Source: Verpa conica
Lineage: Eukaryota > Ascomycota > Pezizomycetes > Pezizales > Morchellaceae
DNA: 64,000 bases
Assembly: GCA_033030425.1 (NCBI GenBank)
Contig: JAUFSD010000017.1
Location: 1,116,001 to 1,180,000, forward strand
Direction: 5' to 3'
Within the stretch, counting starts at the first letter, position 1; the number at the start of each line of letters is the position of its first letter. The notes beneath the pieces are model-generated. The model was not told where the DNA came from. It did no database searches and saw nothing but the letters and a program-made list of their open reading frames with translations. A program made the position numbers and the translations under genes. This document shows positions 13,511 through 25,719 of the stretch, one piece after another.

Positions 13511-13649
13511 TGTAGCTGTTGCTAGGTGCCGTGGGTGTTTTGGAATCTGAAGGTTTAGTTGTGGAGTAGTGTGTGTCTTAAAGGGCACAGGCGATGTACA
13601 ACGAGTATGGACGCTGAAATCTTGCCGATAGGGGTCTTCCTTTTGTTCT

Positions 13650-13947
13650 CTGCAGGAAGGCTGTGTTAGTTTATATATATTTTCCCAGAGATAAAGTTGT
13701 GGTAGGGCTGTGCGAATGTGCGCAACAGCCAAGCCATCGCGGAAAAAAACCCCAAGCGTAGATAAGTACATGAAACACACTCAAAGTGCAGGTCTGGGGG
13801 GAAAAAAAGAGAAGGGAAAAAACACACTGTAGTTCTAGACCCTGAACTGGTGAGGCTTCAAGAGCTTCGGGGAGTGTTTGTCGTTGTGTATTTCCAGTAT
13901 ATCTACTAGGATAACTATTTATATAGCGGTTCTTGTCAGCTACTTAC
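13650..13947 (-). promoter_or_regulatory. Candidate 5'-UTR intron of the 904-aa C2H2 gene
   Basis: On the minus strand a consensus donor (GAT|GTAAGT at 13947) is followed 298 nt later by a branch-like AAACTAAC and acceptor CCTTCCTGCAG (ending at 13650), about 140 nt upstream of the chosen ATG. A second strong donor, CTAG|GTGAGT, lies near 14233. Together these suggest a multi-exon untranslated leader. Only the splice motifs are seen; transcription is inferred. Confidence 0.4.
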
Positions 13948-14239
13948 ATCGTAGCTGGTCATGATACAAAACCACAAATAAATAGAAATAAGACGAGTAA
14001 ATCCCCAAAGAGCACGAATGAAAAGGAAATAGCTTGCACAAAACGGTGTAGGAATAAACAACGACTCCCCCGAGACTAGATGGGGGTGAGTAATAAACGT
14101 AGGGTGACGATGTGCAAGTGTGCACGTACGTGTGCGCACCGTTGAGTACAGATTGCGTGGATCGTGTGCGCAATAACGGCATAACTTGATTTCAAGTGAA
14201 GTAAAGAAAGCGAAAAACGAAACGAAACACTCACCTAGT

Positions 14240-17200
14240 CTCCGCAGTTCTCTTCCCAAACTCCTGCCCACTTCCTTCTCTTTGATTCCCACCTTGCTGT
14301 CGCGTACTTGGGGCTACCATCGTTGGTGGTGTGTAAAAGCTGTCGAGTCACCGCAGAGGGTAGATTAATAGATATATAAAGTATTTTTCCTGGGGGGGTG
14401 TCAAGAGTGTTTTTAGTTGTTGCTGGTAATTTTTTCTGGCGGAGGGACCTATGGCTCGCTAATGTAGTAGGCGTAGTTGAGGGTTGGGTAGCTGACTTGG
14501 GGCTACTAATAATTGGTTGCTTTGTGGGTGCGGCTCTGAACTTGAATGGATGGCCTCGGTAGCAACTGAAACTAGGAAAGTATGATAAGGAGCTCTGTCT
14601 CGAATTCCCTTGTTGGATAGTTGTTTTTTTACCACCTGTCTTGATCTCTTCTGCCGTGAAGATCAAAAAGAGAAAAGAGCTGTGGAAGAAAAGAGGGAGA
14701 AAAACAAAAATTCTTATGGTTGTGGAGAGGGGGGGGGGGAACAAGGCTGATAAAATGCGTTCCAGCAACCAGTGCGAAGTTATCGAGACTCTTTAAAGGA
14801 GAGATCAACCCGAATCAACAACCTCTCAAGATCAGAATATTGCACAAAACGCAACTGATATATGATACGTTACTCCCCGGCTCTAAAGAACTACTAGAAG
14901 GGGGGGAGAAAGAGAGAAAGATTCACTTTAGAGGGGGCGATGTGAAGAAATAAGAATGAAGAAAACAGCCAGCTGGGGCCCGGTTGGAGGATGCCATCAT
15001 TCGTGACACCATGTTGATCCTACGCATCGCGATAGTACTCCAAAGGGACTGGGGGAGGATCCGAACAATGATTCGGCAATTCAAGCGGCTCCACCTGCAA
15101 TGTGGTGAATTGGGTTCTGACTGAGCCTTCGAGAGAGAGGTGTAGACTGTTTCCGTGAGGGTATCTTGAACTGCCTCGTAGGCGCACAGCACCCGTACCG
15201 TGCAGAGGGGCTAGGCAACAACCCACCCTGGTCATTACACCTGTTAGCCAATGGTGCTCCCAGCTATGTCTCATAAACAGAATGAGGCTGAAGAGGGCAG
15301 GGCATTACAAGCCAAGGACCCGCGAGAACAATGCTGTCATCCAAAGGGCCGAAGACGAAGAGGGGACGGCCGTTGCTGAAAACAAGTTGATGGGACGCGG
15401 TCCAACGTCCGGTAGGTATGTTCCACGGCTTTCGGGTTTGTGTCATGCACGTACATCCACAGTGAAGCTTCCACTCAATCCAAGTGCACTCCGTACATGC
15501 ATGGGTTATGCGAACCCTGAGTATTCTCTGGTATAGCCGCCGTGGGTTATAGACTCTTTTGACGCGAAGCCGCAAAAGCCGCTGGAGTACAACACCGAAC
15601 CCCGGCTGCAGAGCTACTGTTTATTCTAATCTGGAAAGCAAGAGCAGGATGAGGGGCACCAGGAGCTGTGATCAGCCTATTGCAGAAGCAACATTTCGGA
15701 CAGGGCGGTACATTCACGGTAATCCGAGGGGCCCATGAGTTGTCCGCGAGCAAACCCCCACGGTAGCGAGAAAAGACTCATGAGCCACGATGTGCACCCA
15801 GCTGCGTGCTCTGCTGCGTGTTGCTGCGTGTTTACAGTCACACCCCTGCGCAGAGCCTCAACTCATGATCTGTACCCGTCACATCTGCTACTGGACCGCA
15901 TAACACGTTCAATCATCAGTCCAATGAGTCGGGTTCACTCGAACTCAGTCGGACTCAGTCAAGTCTGGTCTTATGCCGGTCCTATAGCCCACGGATTTAT
16001 TGGATCGTCGATTCGGTACGGTTAAAACTAGACTACACTTGTGCCACTGTCAAAGACACTGATTTTTGCGGTATGGGCAGGTATGACCCCCTCATCCTCC
16101 TCCCCTCCCCCCTCCCCCCTCCTCCGCCTCCAAACTCTTTCGGCCGACCCGCGCAGGAATGCTGAAATGTGAAACCTCCTGTACTCGGAATCTGACGCTG
16201 ATCCCGCCTATTTATTGCTCTATGTGTATTTATGGTGTGTCTCTTTATGAATCTTGAATATATATATTTCCCCGCGAATGAGGATACATGTACAATCAGT
16301 GAATCATCACGGGCCAGCGATCGAATTTTTCTTTTCTTTTCTTTTCTTTTCTTTTCCCCTTTCATTTTTCTTTTGCATCCATACCCGCCTAAAACCCCAT
16401 GCTCTCATGCGTTACAATACCAGTCAAGCGGCCAAGCGGCGCCTATTCTCGCAGTACCCCGCTACAGTCCGTGTTATATCCATCCGCGTTCTCCGACAAG
16501 CGTGTTAAAAAAAGATAGAGATCGTGGATAAACCCCCCCCCAAACATCTCTACTCTACCGATAAGAATGAAAGATCAGGAAAAGAAACACTTTCCATAAA
16601 TATTAGTTCCAAAATACCCTACCCTGGGACAACTACCATGCGAGCCCATCGCTACCGAAAACCCCTTCGGCTGTGCTGCAGCGGTCGAGTTCCTTGCATA
16701 CCGCTCCGTGGTTAAATTAGCGAACGAATCGTCGTGCGTGGAAAGGGACGGGAGAGGCGGAGAAGGTGGGTGCGACACAAATAGAGCCTTTTCTCCACAC
16801 CAACTGCACGGGTTGTGGTGGCTGGAGAGACAGGAAATCCCCCGCACCATAGCCTAGATAGTGATAATGAGAACGTCATCGTGGCTCGTGCAAGAATTGC
16901 GACAGCCGCAGTGAAGGCTACGCGGGGAATAAGAAAACAGAAGATGGACATATCTCGGGAATCGATCTAGGGACTCTTTTTGTGAGAAGCCTTCCCCCCC
17001 CCCATAAAGAAACAGGCTGAGTAAAAAGTCACCGAACCCAGTATACTGAGCCGGCCGGTATAACTAAAATTAAATAAAACATCTACGCGCCCGCTGGAAA
17101 TCGAGAGAATGAAAAGGCAGACTGACAGTTTGCCCTGTACCAAATATGGTCGAATGTAAATGGCCCAGAATCATGTGAGAGTAAAGAGTAGGAATAGAAA

Positions 17201-19500
17201 CAGAAACATACCGAGGCCTGCTTCAATTCAATCTTTTCTTCCCGCGAATGCCGGGCATTTCAGCTCCCCCCCCCCCCCCGGAAGCCCTTTCCTGCTTCAG
17301 GTGTGACTGCAACATTGATAGTATTTGCTTTTGGTGCCCAATATCTTCCGTGAGTTGGGGGAACGCATATGTGAGATACACCGTGTCTAATAATACAAAT
17401 CCCGTAACGGAAAAATCAGGTAATTAAATGAGACAAAAATCAGAAACAATAGTTGCGTACCCATGTTTCTTAATTCACCAGGGAGTGACTCTTCGAGCTG
17501 CCTAAATAACAAGCCGTTCAAGCTTTAGGTCAGCACTTAAAATGTTCCCTCCACAGTTTCACCACCCCTTTTTTCCACAGTCCTTCTAGAACAACATGTG
17601 TCCTGGCACAAGACAGGCGTACCATGTACGTCTCCCCTCGGTGGAATCGGGGAGGGGGGGGTGATAAGAAATAATTCTAGCCTTGATTATGTATTCTCAC
17701 TGGACAGTAACGTCGGAAATGAAAGCTCTGTACATAATCTTTGTATCATATGCCCAAGGATATGTGAGGAGGGGGTAGATCTTCCGAATCCAAGGATACC
17801 ACTAAGCTTATCCCGACTCTTTTTAAACCAGAAGGCAACAACCGCTGCATCATGGCCCGAGAACGGCGACGGCAGCGATAACAGTGAAGAGGCAGACGAC
17901 GACGAAGCCAAAGTAAGTAGAGTGTATGCTTACCGTGCATGATCGTCGCCACTCCTCTCACCTCTCAAATCCCTGGATATTCTCCCCCCCCCCTCTCTCC
18001 TTCAGCGCACAAACCTAAACAAGCCGTGCTAGGCTTGCAATAAACGTCGTACACCATCACGGTCTTTCCCGCCGAGAGAGGAATAGTCCGGACCGAGTAC
18101 CAAATCCAATCATTGGAAACTACCAAGGTGGTCACCGGAAAGATATTAATCCTGATGGGGGCCGGTTGGAATCTTTTTGCCCCGACTCTATAGAATAAAC
18201 AACGGAGAAATGACCATGACAAGCATAAACTGGACGGTCTGATCGAATGTTCTGCTGCTTCTTGCCTTGTTCCTGTTCCTTGTGAATCCGAGACATTGCG
18301 CTTGCAGCTGTCATAATCGAGGGCTGGTTGGATGGGGAGTGTCAGCCCCTCCGCTATGTCTTTGCTTTTGGTGGCTTTTCAGCCAAAATGTTTAGGGGGT
18401 GTGGTGGAACCCTTCTAGAACTGTGTCACAGAAGGAAAGAAGGAGGAGGACGCGCCGTGAGACAGCATGGAAATGAGGCAAACAGAAAACGTAGGAAAGA
18501 AAGAAAAAAAAACAAGGGTTCCCTGCGTATGGTAGAGCTTTTTACTATTCTCATAGTGTGGACATGACAGAATTTGGGTGGATTGAGGGCCTTGGGAAAG
18601 GGGGATTCTGGCCCCCGCCCTAGATTCTAGAAGCACAGTTGCGGGCCGCCAATGGGAGCTTCCGGGATATAGGAAACACCTAACGTTCAAGACAAAATTT
18701 ATCCAGCCCCAGAAGCAGGTGCAGATGGGAGGAACATCCACCACCGTCTAATCGTACGGAAGGGAGATTTGCAATAGCAACAACTCACCAATGGTCGCGG
18801 GCTTCCAGTTAAATCTCCCTTCTATTACCCAACTTTCGGGCCAAGCGTACTCATCATTAGACGCAGCAGCAGCAGTAGCATTAGCAAACTCATGATACCA
18901 GTCCTGGAACTTCACGGCAGGACCTTCAATGGAAGTCGATAGACACCAACCCCAAGCCAGCGACTACGGCTGTAGAGATCCCAAACAAAGCATTATGGAA
19001 CTTGCCAAACCCTCAACGTTTTCGAACTGAGGGGCTTTTATTAAGGCGCTAGTTTCGTTGCAAGTCCAGCCATGATAGCGGTAGGCTGCATTCATCCATA
19101 AACGCTATCATGTGCACGTTGTTCTTTAATTAGAAGGTCTAGAACGGGGGAGGAAAGAAGAGACGAGTGTGTTTCCGGCTTTACACATGATTATCGAGCT
19201 ACCGCTTTCCTTATGGATTACGGGATGGGCATGGTGGCGACACTCATTATAGAATGCGCGTAGCTGATTATCTTTGCCCAGAATCATGAAGAAGGGAAAG
19301 CTGGCTAGCTCGAGGGAGAGGTAACCGCCTGGTTTCTCTGGGCGATGAGTGTGGGTTACGTAAAACCATGACTATTCATTATGCGTGATGAGTGATATTT
19401 TAATTAGATAGTGAGAATTCATGAAGTACTAGGGTATTGTGAAGGGGCGTAAGGTCTAGAGCGAAGACCCCAGGCTTACCCCTTGAACCGTAGCAAGGAG
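14240..19500. other. Gene-free, GC-balanced stretch upstream of the C2H2 gene
   Basis: No protein-coding gene is supported, although base composition resembles the genic parts more than the AT-rich spacers. It holds C or G homopolymers (for example near 14731, 16990 and 17268), a CTTTT microsatellite at 16326-16356, three GCTGCGTG-like units near 15801-15830 and a 10-bp hairpin CATGATAGCG (19071-19080 with 19103-19112). It may contain promoter, leader or non-coding transcripts of the neighbouring regulator gene, but nothing shows this directly. Confidence 0.4.
16326..16356. repeat. CTTTT microsatellite
   Basis: About six tandem copies of a TTTTC pentamer. Confidence 0.9.
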
Positions 19501-20374
19501 CGGCTATTGAATGATCAGAGGGTGTGGCAATAGTAAAAATCGGCTAGGTTATGCAGTAAGCCGGGGCCCTTCGTTCGACGTATTGTGGGCGGGTTTTTTT
19601 TGGGGGGGGGGCAGGGTTGCAGATGTCTTTGGAGTTTTGGTAATTAATTATTACCTTGCTAAATATCGCCCGTCTTTCTGCCTGAAACAATTTCTCGCCC
19701 GTTCACCAGTTAGTGGGGAAGTTTGTTTCTCTTGAGACATGATTACCCTCATTGATGTTAGATGGGGGAACTTCTAAAATTCCTTGCCTCTCCTCTTTAT
19801 TCTGGAGCTGCCCCTAGAGCCATGTCCTTCATAAGTGAACCCCACTGTCTTGGTTCGGCTGAAGATGACCTTTAAATCAAGTAGTCTGAGATGAACCAAA
19901 ACGCAAAGAGGGATAGAAGCTAAAACTACGTAAAGTAGGGGTAAGGGGAAATCGGTTACCTGAGTCTTAATCATGATATTCATACTTACTGTAGAATGGG
20001 ATATTAAACCAAAATTGCGTGCTAAGATAGAAGAGGAGGCTTGTGCAAAGTTTGATATCAATCGTTTTTCGATTTATACCTAGCAGAGTTCCAATATCAC
20101 TGCCATGAATGTATTATAAGGAACCAATCAACCAATCAATCATCTAACGTCCCCCAGCCCCTATTTATCGTATCATAGACGCTTTTGCTAAACAATCACG
20201 AATTCAAATTTATCACAGCACCGGTTCTAAATCATAATGCTGAGCTTTATACGTACCCCATATTTATCGTTTCTGTAATTCTTCAGTTTCCGTAATTAGT
20301 TTTCCATCATTTTCATCTGTAGTTAGTCTTCTAATGTAAACGAGCCAAGGACTTATGCTTATATCTACAATGAC

Positions 20375-20460
20375 AACCTGGATATGAACCTAGAGTTACT
20401 CGGTATATATATATATATTACTTATAGCAGCCGGTTTTACTACCACTAAGCCAATATAGC
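20375..20460 (-). repeat. tRNA-promoter-like sequence (possible SINE head)
   Basis: Read on the minus strand, TGGCTTAGTGGTAG matches a tRNA A box. About 50 nt later, GGTTCATATCC resembles a B box within a partly paired 5-bp stem and 7-nt loop (CTAGG-TTCATAT-CCAGG). A TA dinucleotide run lies where the anticodon and variable region would be, so it is not an intact tRNA gene. It could be a decayed tRNA or the head of a tRNA-derived SINE; AATC-type repeats near 20124-20142 could be its tail (inference). Confidence 0.3.
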
Positions 20461-21092
20461 TATACCTATAGGTATATAATTAATCAATTAAACAAAGAGG
20501 AGGAGGGGGGGAAGTAGCATCTATGGAGCTTTAGCCGATGTGGTTCGCTAGGGTGTTCAGGAACTGTTTTCCTTATTCGAGAAGCGAGAACAGCTACTAT
20601 TGTCATTTTGGGCTATATGAACTTATTTCCGAAGATTGTTGAAGTCTGTTTAAATAAATTGATCTAGCAGCGATCCCAACAAGCTCACTAGTAAAACAAC
20701 TGGTTCTTAGATGTGTGAAATTCCCGCACGCAGAGTTAAATGTATCTATGTAGACTACCGAAAAAGGAGAAAAGACACTCGAGGATCTAAATCAGAGGTA
20801 ATAGGGTGGGGAAATTGGTACTTTAGTTTGACAAGACGGTACCGCGCGGGTTTTAAGTTATGCGAATGGTTATCTGAAACTGTGTAATGTTTGTGATTGT
20901 AAAGCGCGCAAATTATAGCCAGCCTATAGGTTTCATACTGTTTATTATAAGGTGGTGAAAATAGACTGATACTATTAGTGACTAAATCAAGATTATCTTG
21001 GGGTGAAGTGACCACTCATTTCCTAGAGCGGGTAACTCTACACTGTAATCATCGGATATCACTCGTTCTCGGTCATACGGTGCGCGTATGCC

Positions 21093-21290
21093 CACAAAAA
21101 CGTGGATGAATGAATTAATCCTAAACACATGAAGCCCTTAGGCTATGGTATTCGCCAATACAAACAAAAACAAAACAAAGACAAACACCCTAATTTTCTC
21201 AACCCTCCAACTTCTCATCCTGGTCACCCTCTTTATTTCAAATCACCCCATCGATCAGGTCCGTTCCATCGCAGCTCACAAAAACGTGGA
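21093..21290 (-). mobile_element. Tail-ended retroposon insertion, 170 bp, with 14-bp TSD
   Basis: The 14-bp sequence CACAAAAACGTGGA occurs at 21093-21106 and again at 21277-21290. The 170-bp insert between them starts TGAATGAATTAATC and continues into the core shared with the copies at 21886, 27914, 51285 and 62203. The simple-repeat end is taken as the 3' tail, so the element reads on the minus strand. An exact direct repeat around a tailed insert is the hallmark of target-primed reverse transcription. This is the longest copy seen with both flanks; its inner part has an A/C-rich stretch and no long frame. Confidence 0.75.
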
Positions 21291-21885
21291 AAAGCATACC
21301 ATATAGATTTTTTTACTTTCTTCATTTATGATTCACTACCGGAATATATCTTTGTGCTAGGACACAGGCTACCAACCTTTTATTGGTAGCCTAGCTACAT
21401 AGAAAAGAGAGCACCACTTATAAGACATCATCTTTCTGTAGGCGCTATTAAGGCTTTAATTAAAGAAAGGCCCATTGGTAATTTACCTCTGTTTCAAGAC
21501 CGATTAGTAGTGTAAATAGATAATCACCTCTATTAACTTTGGGTTTATTCTTATCTTTATGTAACAGAGGTAATTATCTTATTGCTAAGCGCTTAAAAGT
21601 CATGTATGTATGGTTGATAATGGCTAAATAAAGTACACCCTACCGCTAGTGATTGTGGTCTTTTTGTTGGGGTAGGAAATCTTCAAAGGGATTTTTTTTA
21701 CCGGGCTCCTGATATTTTAACCTAGGCAAGATCGAACTATCCATAAGAATCCCTACTCATTCTGTAGTTCCCGGGCTCTTTTTACTCAAATACGCCGCCA
21801 GGTCAGCTAAGTTACCCGACCAGGAGGCTATATTTTTGCAAAGAACTGTCCTCTGTAATGGTTCCGGCTATCCTAGACTGCTTAG

Positions 21886-21965
21886 TGGCATTTAAGAATG
21901 AATGAATGAATGAATTTATCATAAGTACATGCAACCCTGAGGTTATGGTACCCTGGCATTTAAGA
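21886..21965 (-). mobile_element. Tail-ended retroposon insertion, 56 bp, with 12-bp TSD
   Basis: TGGCATTTAAGA at 21886-21897 is repeated exactly at 21954-21965. The 56-bp insert begins with ATGAATGAATGAATGAAT and contains the ATCATAAGTACATGCA core followed by GGTTATGGTA, which is also present (as GGCTATGGTA) in the 21093 copy. It lies in the same orientation as the other copies. Confidence 0.8.
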
Positions 21966-23880
21966 CATTCCGAACTCAATAAATAGATGATTGAAACTAG
22001 ATATAGACTCCTATGTATATAGTTTGGTGACTTTTTTGTATTGATCAAGTTGGAGGTGCCAAATTATGAGTAAATGAATCTGATCTACGAATTTGTATTT
22101 GTATTTATAGTTTTAGTTTTCCTATTTTATGCCCTCCCCTTAAGTTCACGAGTAATAATATGAGTGTCTGCGAATCACTTTGTAGTAACACATGCGTAAG
22201 TAGGGTGGGGGGGGTTCCGTGTGCTCAAGAGTTCGAAGTTTTCAGAGGGCAAGAAGATTCTTCCTATCTCTTTCTTGGAGTTTTTTTACTTCGCGTTGAG
22301 GAGAGTACAATATACCTTAGCGACTGGGGAGATGAGACTTCAAGTTTGCTATTGGGATTCGAAACCAGGAAATGGCTGTAATCTGCATGTAATCACTAAT
22401 ATAATTAAATGTGCCTACTCTGAAATTACCCTAATGTACTTAAATAAAGGAGTTACCATTGTAACTTCTGTGTTAGTAGGCGCCTGGAAATCTGAAACGG
22501 TCAAACACGCGCTACTGAGATCGGGCGCATAAGCAGTCTAATGGGTCAATTATACCTAGCCCTAAAAACGAGCTAAAAGATTCTGTTACCACCCCGCGCG
22601 CTCATCTAAAAATTTCCCATACTTGTGTATTCTTGGCTGCCGATACTCAAACGTATCTAAGTCTTATGTTCCTCAAGCCATTATGCGAAATTACTTCTCA
22701 CACGTAGTACGCTCTATAGAATTTGCAAGGATACGTTCATAGAGATCAGCTACCAGCCCTTGGCCGTGAATCTACTCGGGATTGATTGACAGGGAGATTG
22801 GAAAGGCATAGTTAATGGCTGTGAACCACGGAATCTTCTCAGGTGACAAGCGCTTATGTTGCACTGGGGCTGAAACGAAATGGACACACAGCTGGCGCTG
22901 TATCCCACTCGTGTTAGGACTTTCAAAACAGCGGCAAAGACCATCATCGGTAAGTTTTGGCTAGTATTCTAGCAGGAGAGCCCGCTATTAAAGAGATAGC
23001 TCTGAAAACTAATCATATCCAAATGCTTTAAAAGGCCAGCTAGGTATCCTAACTAACATATTAATATTTTCTTGTGGCAGGGGATTCTCTGTTTAATTAG
23101 GATGGTTGGTAAGCCGAGAAACTTATTAATTCTATACATGGTTATACTGTAGGTAGAGACATTGATTCGTTCACTGGCGAACATAGTGTTTTTTATACTG
23201 GTGATGCCAGTAGTTTTTTCTATGTACCAACAAGTAATCTTCTTGGAGGATAAATACAACAACCAGTAATTAGACTCCATGTGGTTCAAACTCTCTAATG
23301 ATTGGTCTACATACAAAAGCATAATTATAAAGCCGATTAATGGAGTGAATCACATGTGTCAAATGTTTGTTACTAGTTGAGTGCTAGGTTATTTCCTACT
23401 TAAATCAGTTCTATTCTTCCCTTTTAAAGATTTTTAGGGTAGAGGATACAGGGTACCTACTGACTATGGTTCTAGATACTACATAGCTAATTTCCCAACA
23501 TAGACTATCGATCACCTAGCTATGTATTGCTCTCTACCGGACGAAGGATGAACGTTAATGGGCCAGTGCTAGCTACATAGCTATTACTTTTGGGCTATAT
23601 TATTCACCCTTATACTCAGATTGACTACGTACAGGGTTTATAAATTAGGAGATCTAATGGGTAATACGCCAAAAATCAATGTACACAAGCAGCACAGGTA
23701 GTTAGACAAAGTCTTTACCACTAAAAGTAAATTACTAGTGAGGAGGACAGTAACACTGACGAATCACATCTATAAAAGAGCCTAAGAGTAATATAAGGTA
23801 ATACAAAAAAAGACTTTGGTTTTGAAAAGTTATACCAAAGTACTTATATCCCTGCGATGCGACTCCGGTTCATGGCTACG

Positions 23881-24021
23881 TATCCCATAAGCTGGTAAAG
23901 CTGCACCCCCCCTAGTGGGGGCCAACATTTCATTATTCTCCATTGGCTAGTCCTAGTTGCCATTCTTTGATGAGCCACCGCCACATTGGGGGGGCAGCAT
24001 TTTTTAACACCTTATGGGATA
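23881..24021. repeat. MITE-like element with TA target duplication
   Basis: The left end is TA-TCCCATAAG at 23881-23891 and the right end is CTTATGGGA-TA at 24011-24021. Inner similarity continues imperfectly: GCTGCACCCCCCCTA on the left against the reverse complement GCTGCCCCCCCA of the right. The total is about 141 bp with no coding potential. TA duplication with short inverted ends fits a Tc1/mariner-type non-autonomous element (class inferred). Confidence 0.65.
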
Positions 24022-24730
24022 ACCCGATATTAATATGATGGTAGAAGTCGCGGCCGGTACGTGGCTGATAATCACTGAAGGGATCTCAAACCCCTATTCG
24101 CGTGGCCCCTTATGATTTTCTTGGCATGGATCATAACGAAGTTCGCTTAAGTAACTCTTTACTATAACTGGTGCGGGGAGATAGCCCTGTCAGTTTAGGA
24201 GTAAAGACAATTTCCCGATAGTCGAATCAGCCCTTTATCTTTATTTGTACCCCACTCCTTTGTTAACTATTGATAGGGGGGATCTTTAAATTATAGTCTG
24301 TATGCAGGTACGATCATCACTGCTAACCTCCACAAATACAATTATATGCCAATGGCACCAATGAATCAGTAATAACTACGACTTCCCAAGTAACACCCCT
24401 TAAGCGAGATGGCCGGATCAATATCGTGCGGTATAAGAGCTGGTTAAAGTACCTGCCAAGGATAAACATCGACCTCTCAAGTTATTACCGCTGCACCAAC
24501 ACTGAGCAGCCATGTGGGATGCTGAACGTGGTTGGCTGAAGCTTGGGCCGGGTTTATATCTTTGGGAAGTATAATGTTGAAGATGGCTTTTTGCTTCCAA
24601 GAATTCTAAAACTAGACTGTATTAAATATAGCTACGAGGAGGAATTGTATAAAGGGGTAGGTAAAGAGCTGGTGAATCCCAATATTTCTAAACTTCAGTC
24701 ACCCATATATATATTCACAGTTCATTCCTA

Positions 24731-24740
24731 ATATAATATA
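24731..24740 (+). promoter_or_regulatory. Candidate TATA-like element upstream of the cutinase gene
   Basis: ATATAATATA lies about 100 nt before the cutinase ATG, at a position usual for a fungal core promoter. The surrounding DNA is AT-rich, so the match may be fortuitous. Confidence 0.3.
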
Positions 24741-24837
24741 TTCGGTTGTACGTAGCCTTATCTACAAGCTAGCTCTTCAGCTTCCGCAATTCGAAAATAA
24801 GTCCTTCGTTTATTTTATTTTATTTGAAATTATCGAA

Positions 24838-25719
24838 ATGTTTTTCGTATCAGCCACCACAATTCTTGTCTCGTTTGTCCTTGTGTCGTCGTTCGTACAG
24901 GCCGCACCTCAAGGATTAACTGAGTTTACAAACAATACCGCTGTCGATACCCCTGTTGTAGATACTCCTGCAGTCGACGCACCAGTTCTCCTTGACATTC
25001 CCGTCGCCCCACTTGGCTCAAGCCCAGTTTCCGCTATCGAAGATGCATTCAAGGCCCTCCGCTCCAATAAAGGTTCGGCACCTGAGTTCTCAACTATGGC
25101 TGTGAAAACAACGCGCAACGAGGTTATAGAGAAAAAAGCATGCTCTCCGGTCATCATTATATTTGCAAGAGGGACTACAGAGCCTGGAAATGTTGGAGAT
25201 GATGTTGGCCCGTACTTTTTCGATGCTTTGAGTGTGAAGAGGCCGGGAGGAGTTAATATTCAAGGTGTGAATAATTATCCAGCTGATGTTTGGGGATATC
25301 TTGGTGGTGGGTCTGATACGGGAGCTGCGGATATGGCCAACTCGGTCAAGCTTGCTGCTACTCAGTGCCCGAATTCCAAGATTGTCCTTTCTGGGTTCAG
25401 GTACACACCCGCTTCTTTTCCTTCGAAAGCACAGAAATCCAATAACTAACAATACTAAAGTCAAGGAGCTCAAGTCGTTCATAAGGCCGCAAAGAAAATA
25501 TCTTCTTCACTATATCCCAAAATTGGGGCTATCGTTCTTTTTGGTGACCCAAATAACGGCGATCCTTTCCCAGGAACTTTGAATGCTAATGTCAAGACAT
25601 TCTGCCACCATGGGGATCTTATCTGCCTTGGATGGCCGATTCCGCTACCCGCTCATCAGACATATGAGTTAGATGCGCCAGCAGCATCTGAGTATGTTAT
25701 TAGTCGTATTTCTTTTTAG
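24838..25719 (+). CDS. Secreted cutinase (carbohydrate esterase family 5)
   Basis: A serine esterase that cleaves ester bonds of cutin or similar polyesters outside the cell. Two exons, 24838-25400 and 25461-25719, flank a 60-nt intron (GTACAC donor, CTAAC branch, TAAAG acceptor) and encode 273 aa. Residues 1-22 form a signal peptide (hydrophobic core, cut after VQA). Residues about 30-60 are an unusual Val/Pro/Asp repeat-like stretch (VDTPVVDTPAVDAPV), followed by a linker to about 100. The catalytic domain has the oxyanion segment FARGTTEPGNVG (109-120), the nucleophile in GFSQGAQ (Ser188, whose codon is split by the intron), Asp240 in HHGDLIC and His253 in PAHQTY. Cys102/Cys177 and Cys236/Cys243 match the two conserved disulfides. 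All key residues are present, so the enzyme should be active. It stands alone between AT-rich spacers, without other cell-wall-degrading genes nearby. Confidence 0.95.

Larger units (their letters stand above)
19501..24837. other. AT-rich gene-free spacer with short mobile insertions
   Basis: No gene is supported before the cutinase ATG. Base composition is AT-rich with many TATA runs. Recognisable content is a tRNA-promoter-like sequence near 20375-20460, two tail-ended retroposon-like insertions (21093-21290 and 21886-21965), a short hairpin (GGCTACCAA at 21367-21375 with its complement at 21383-21391) and a TA-flanked inverted-repeat element at 23881-24021. The other open frames look accidental. 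Confidence 0.55.
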
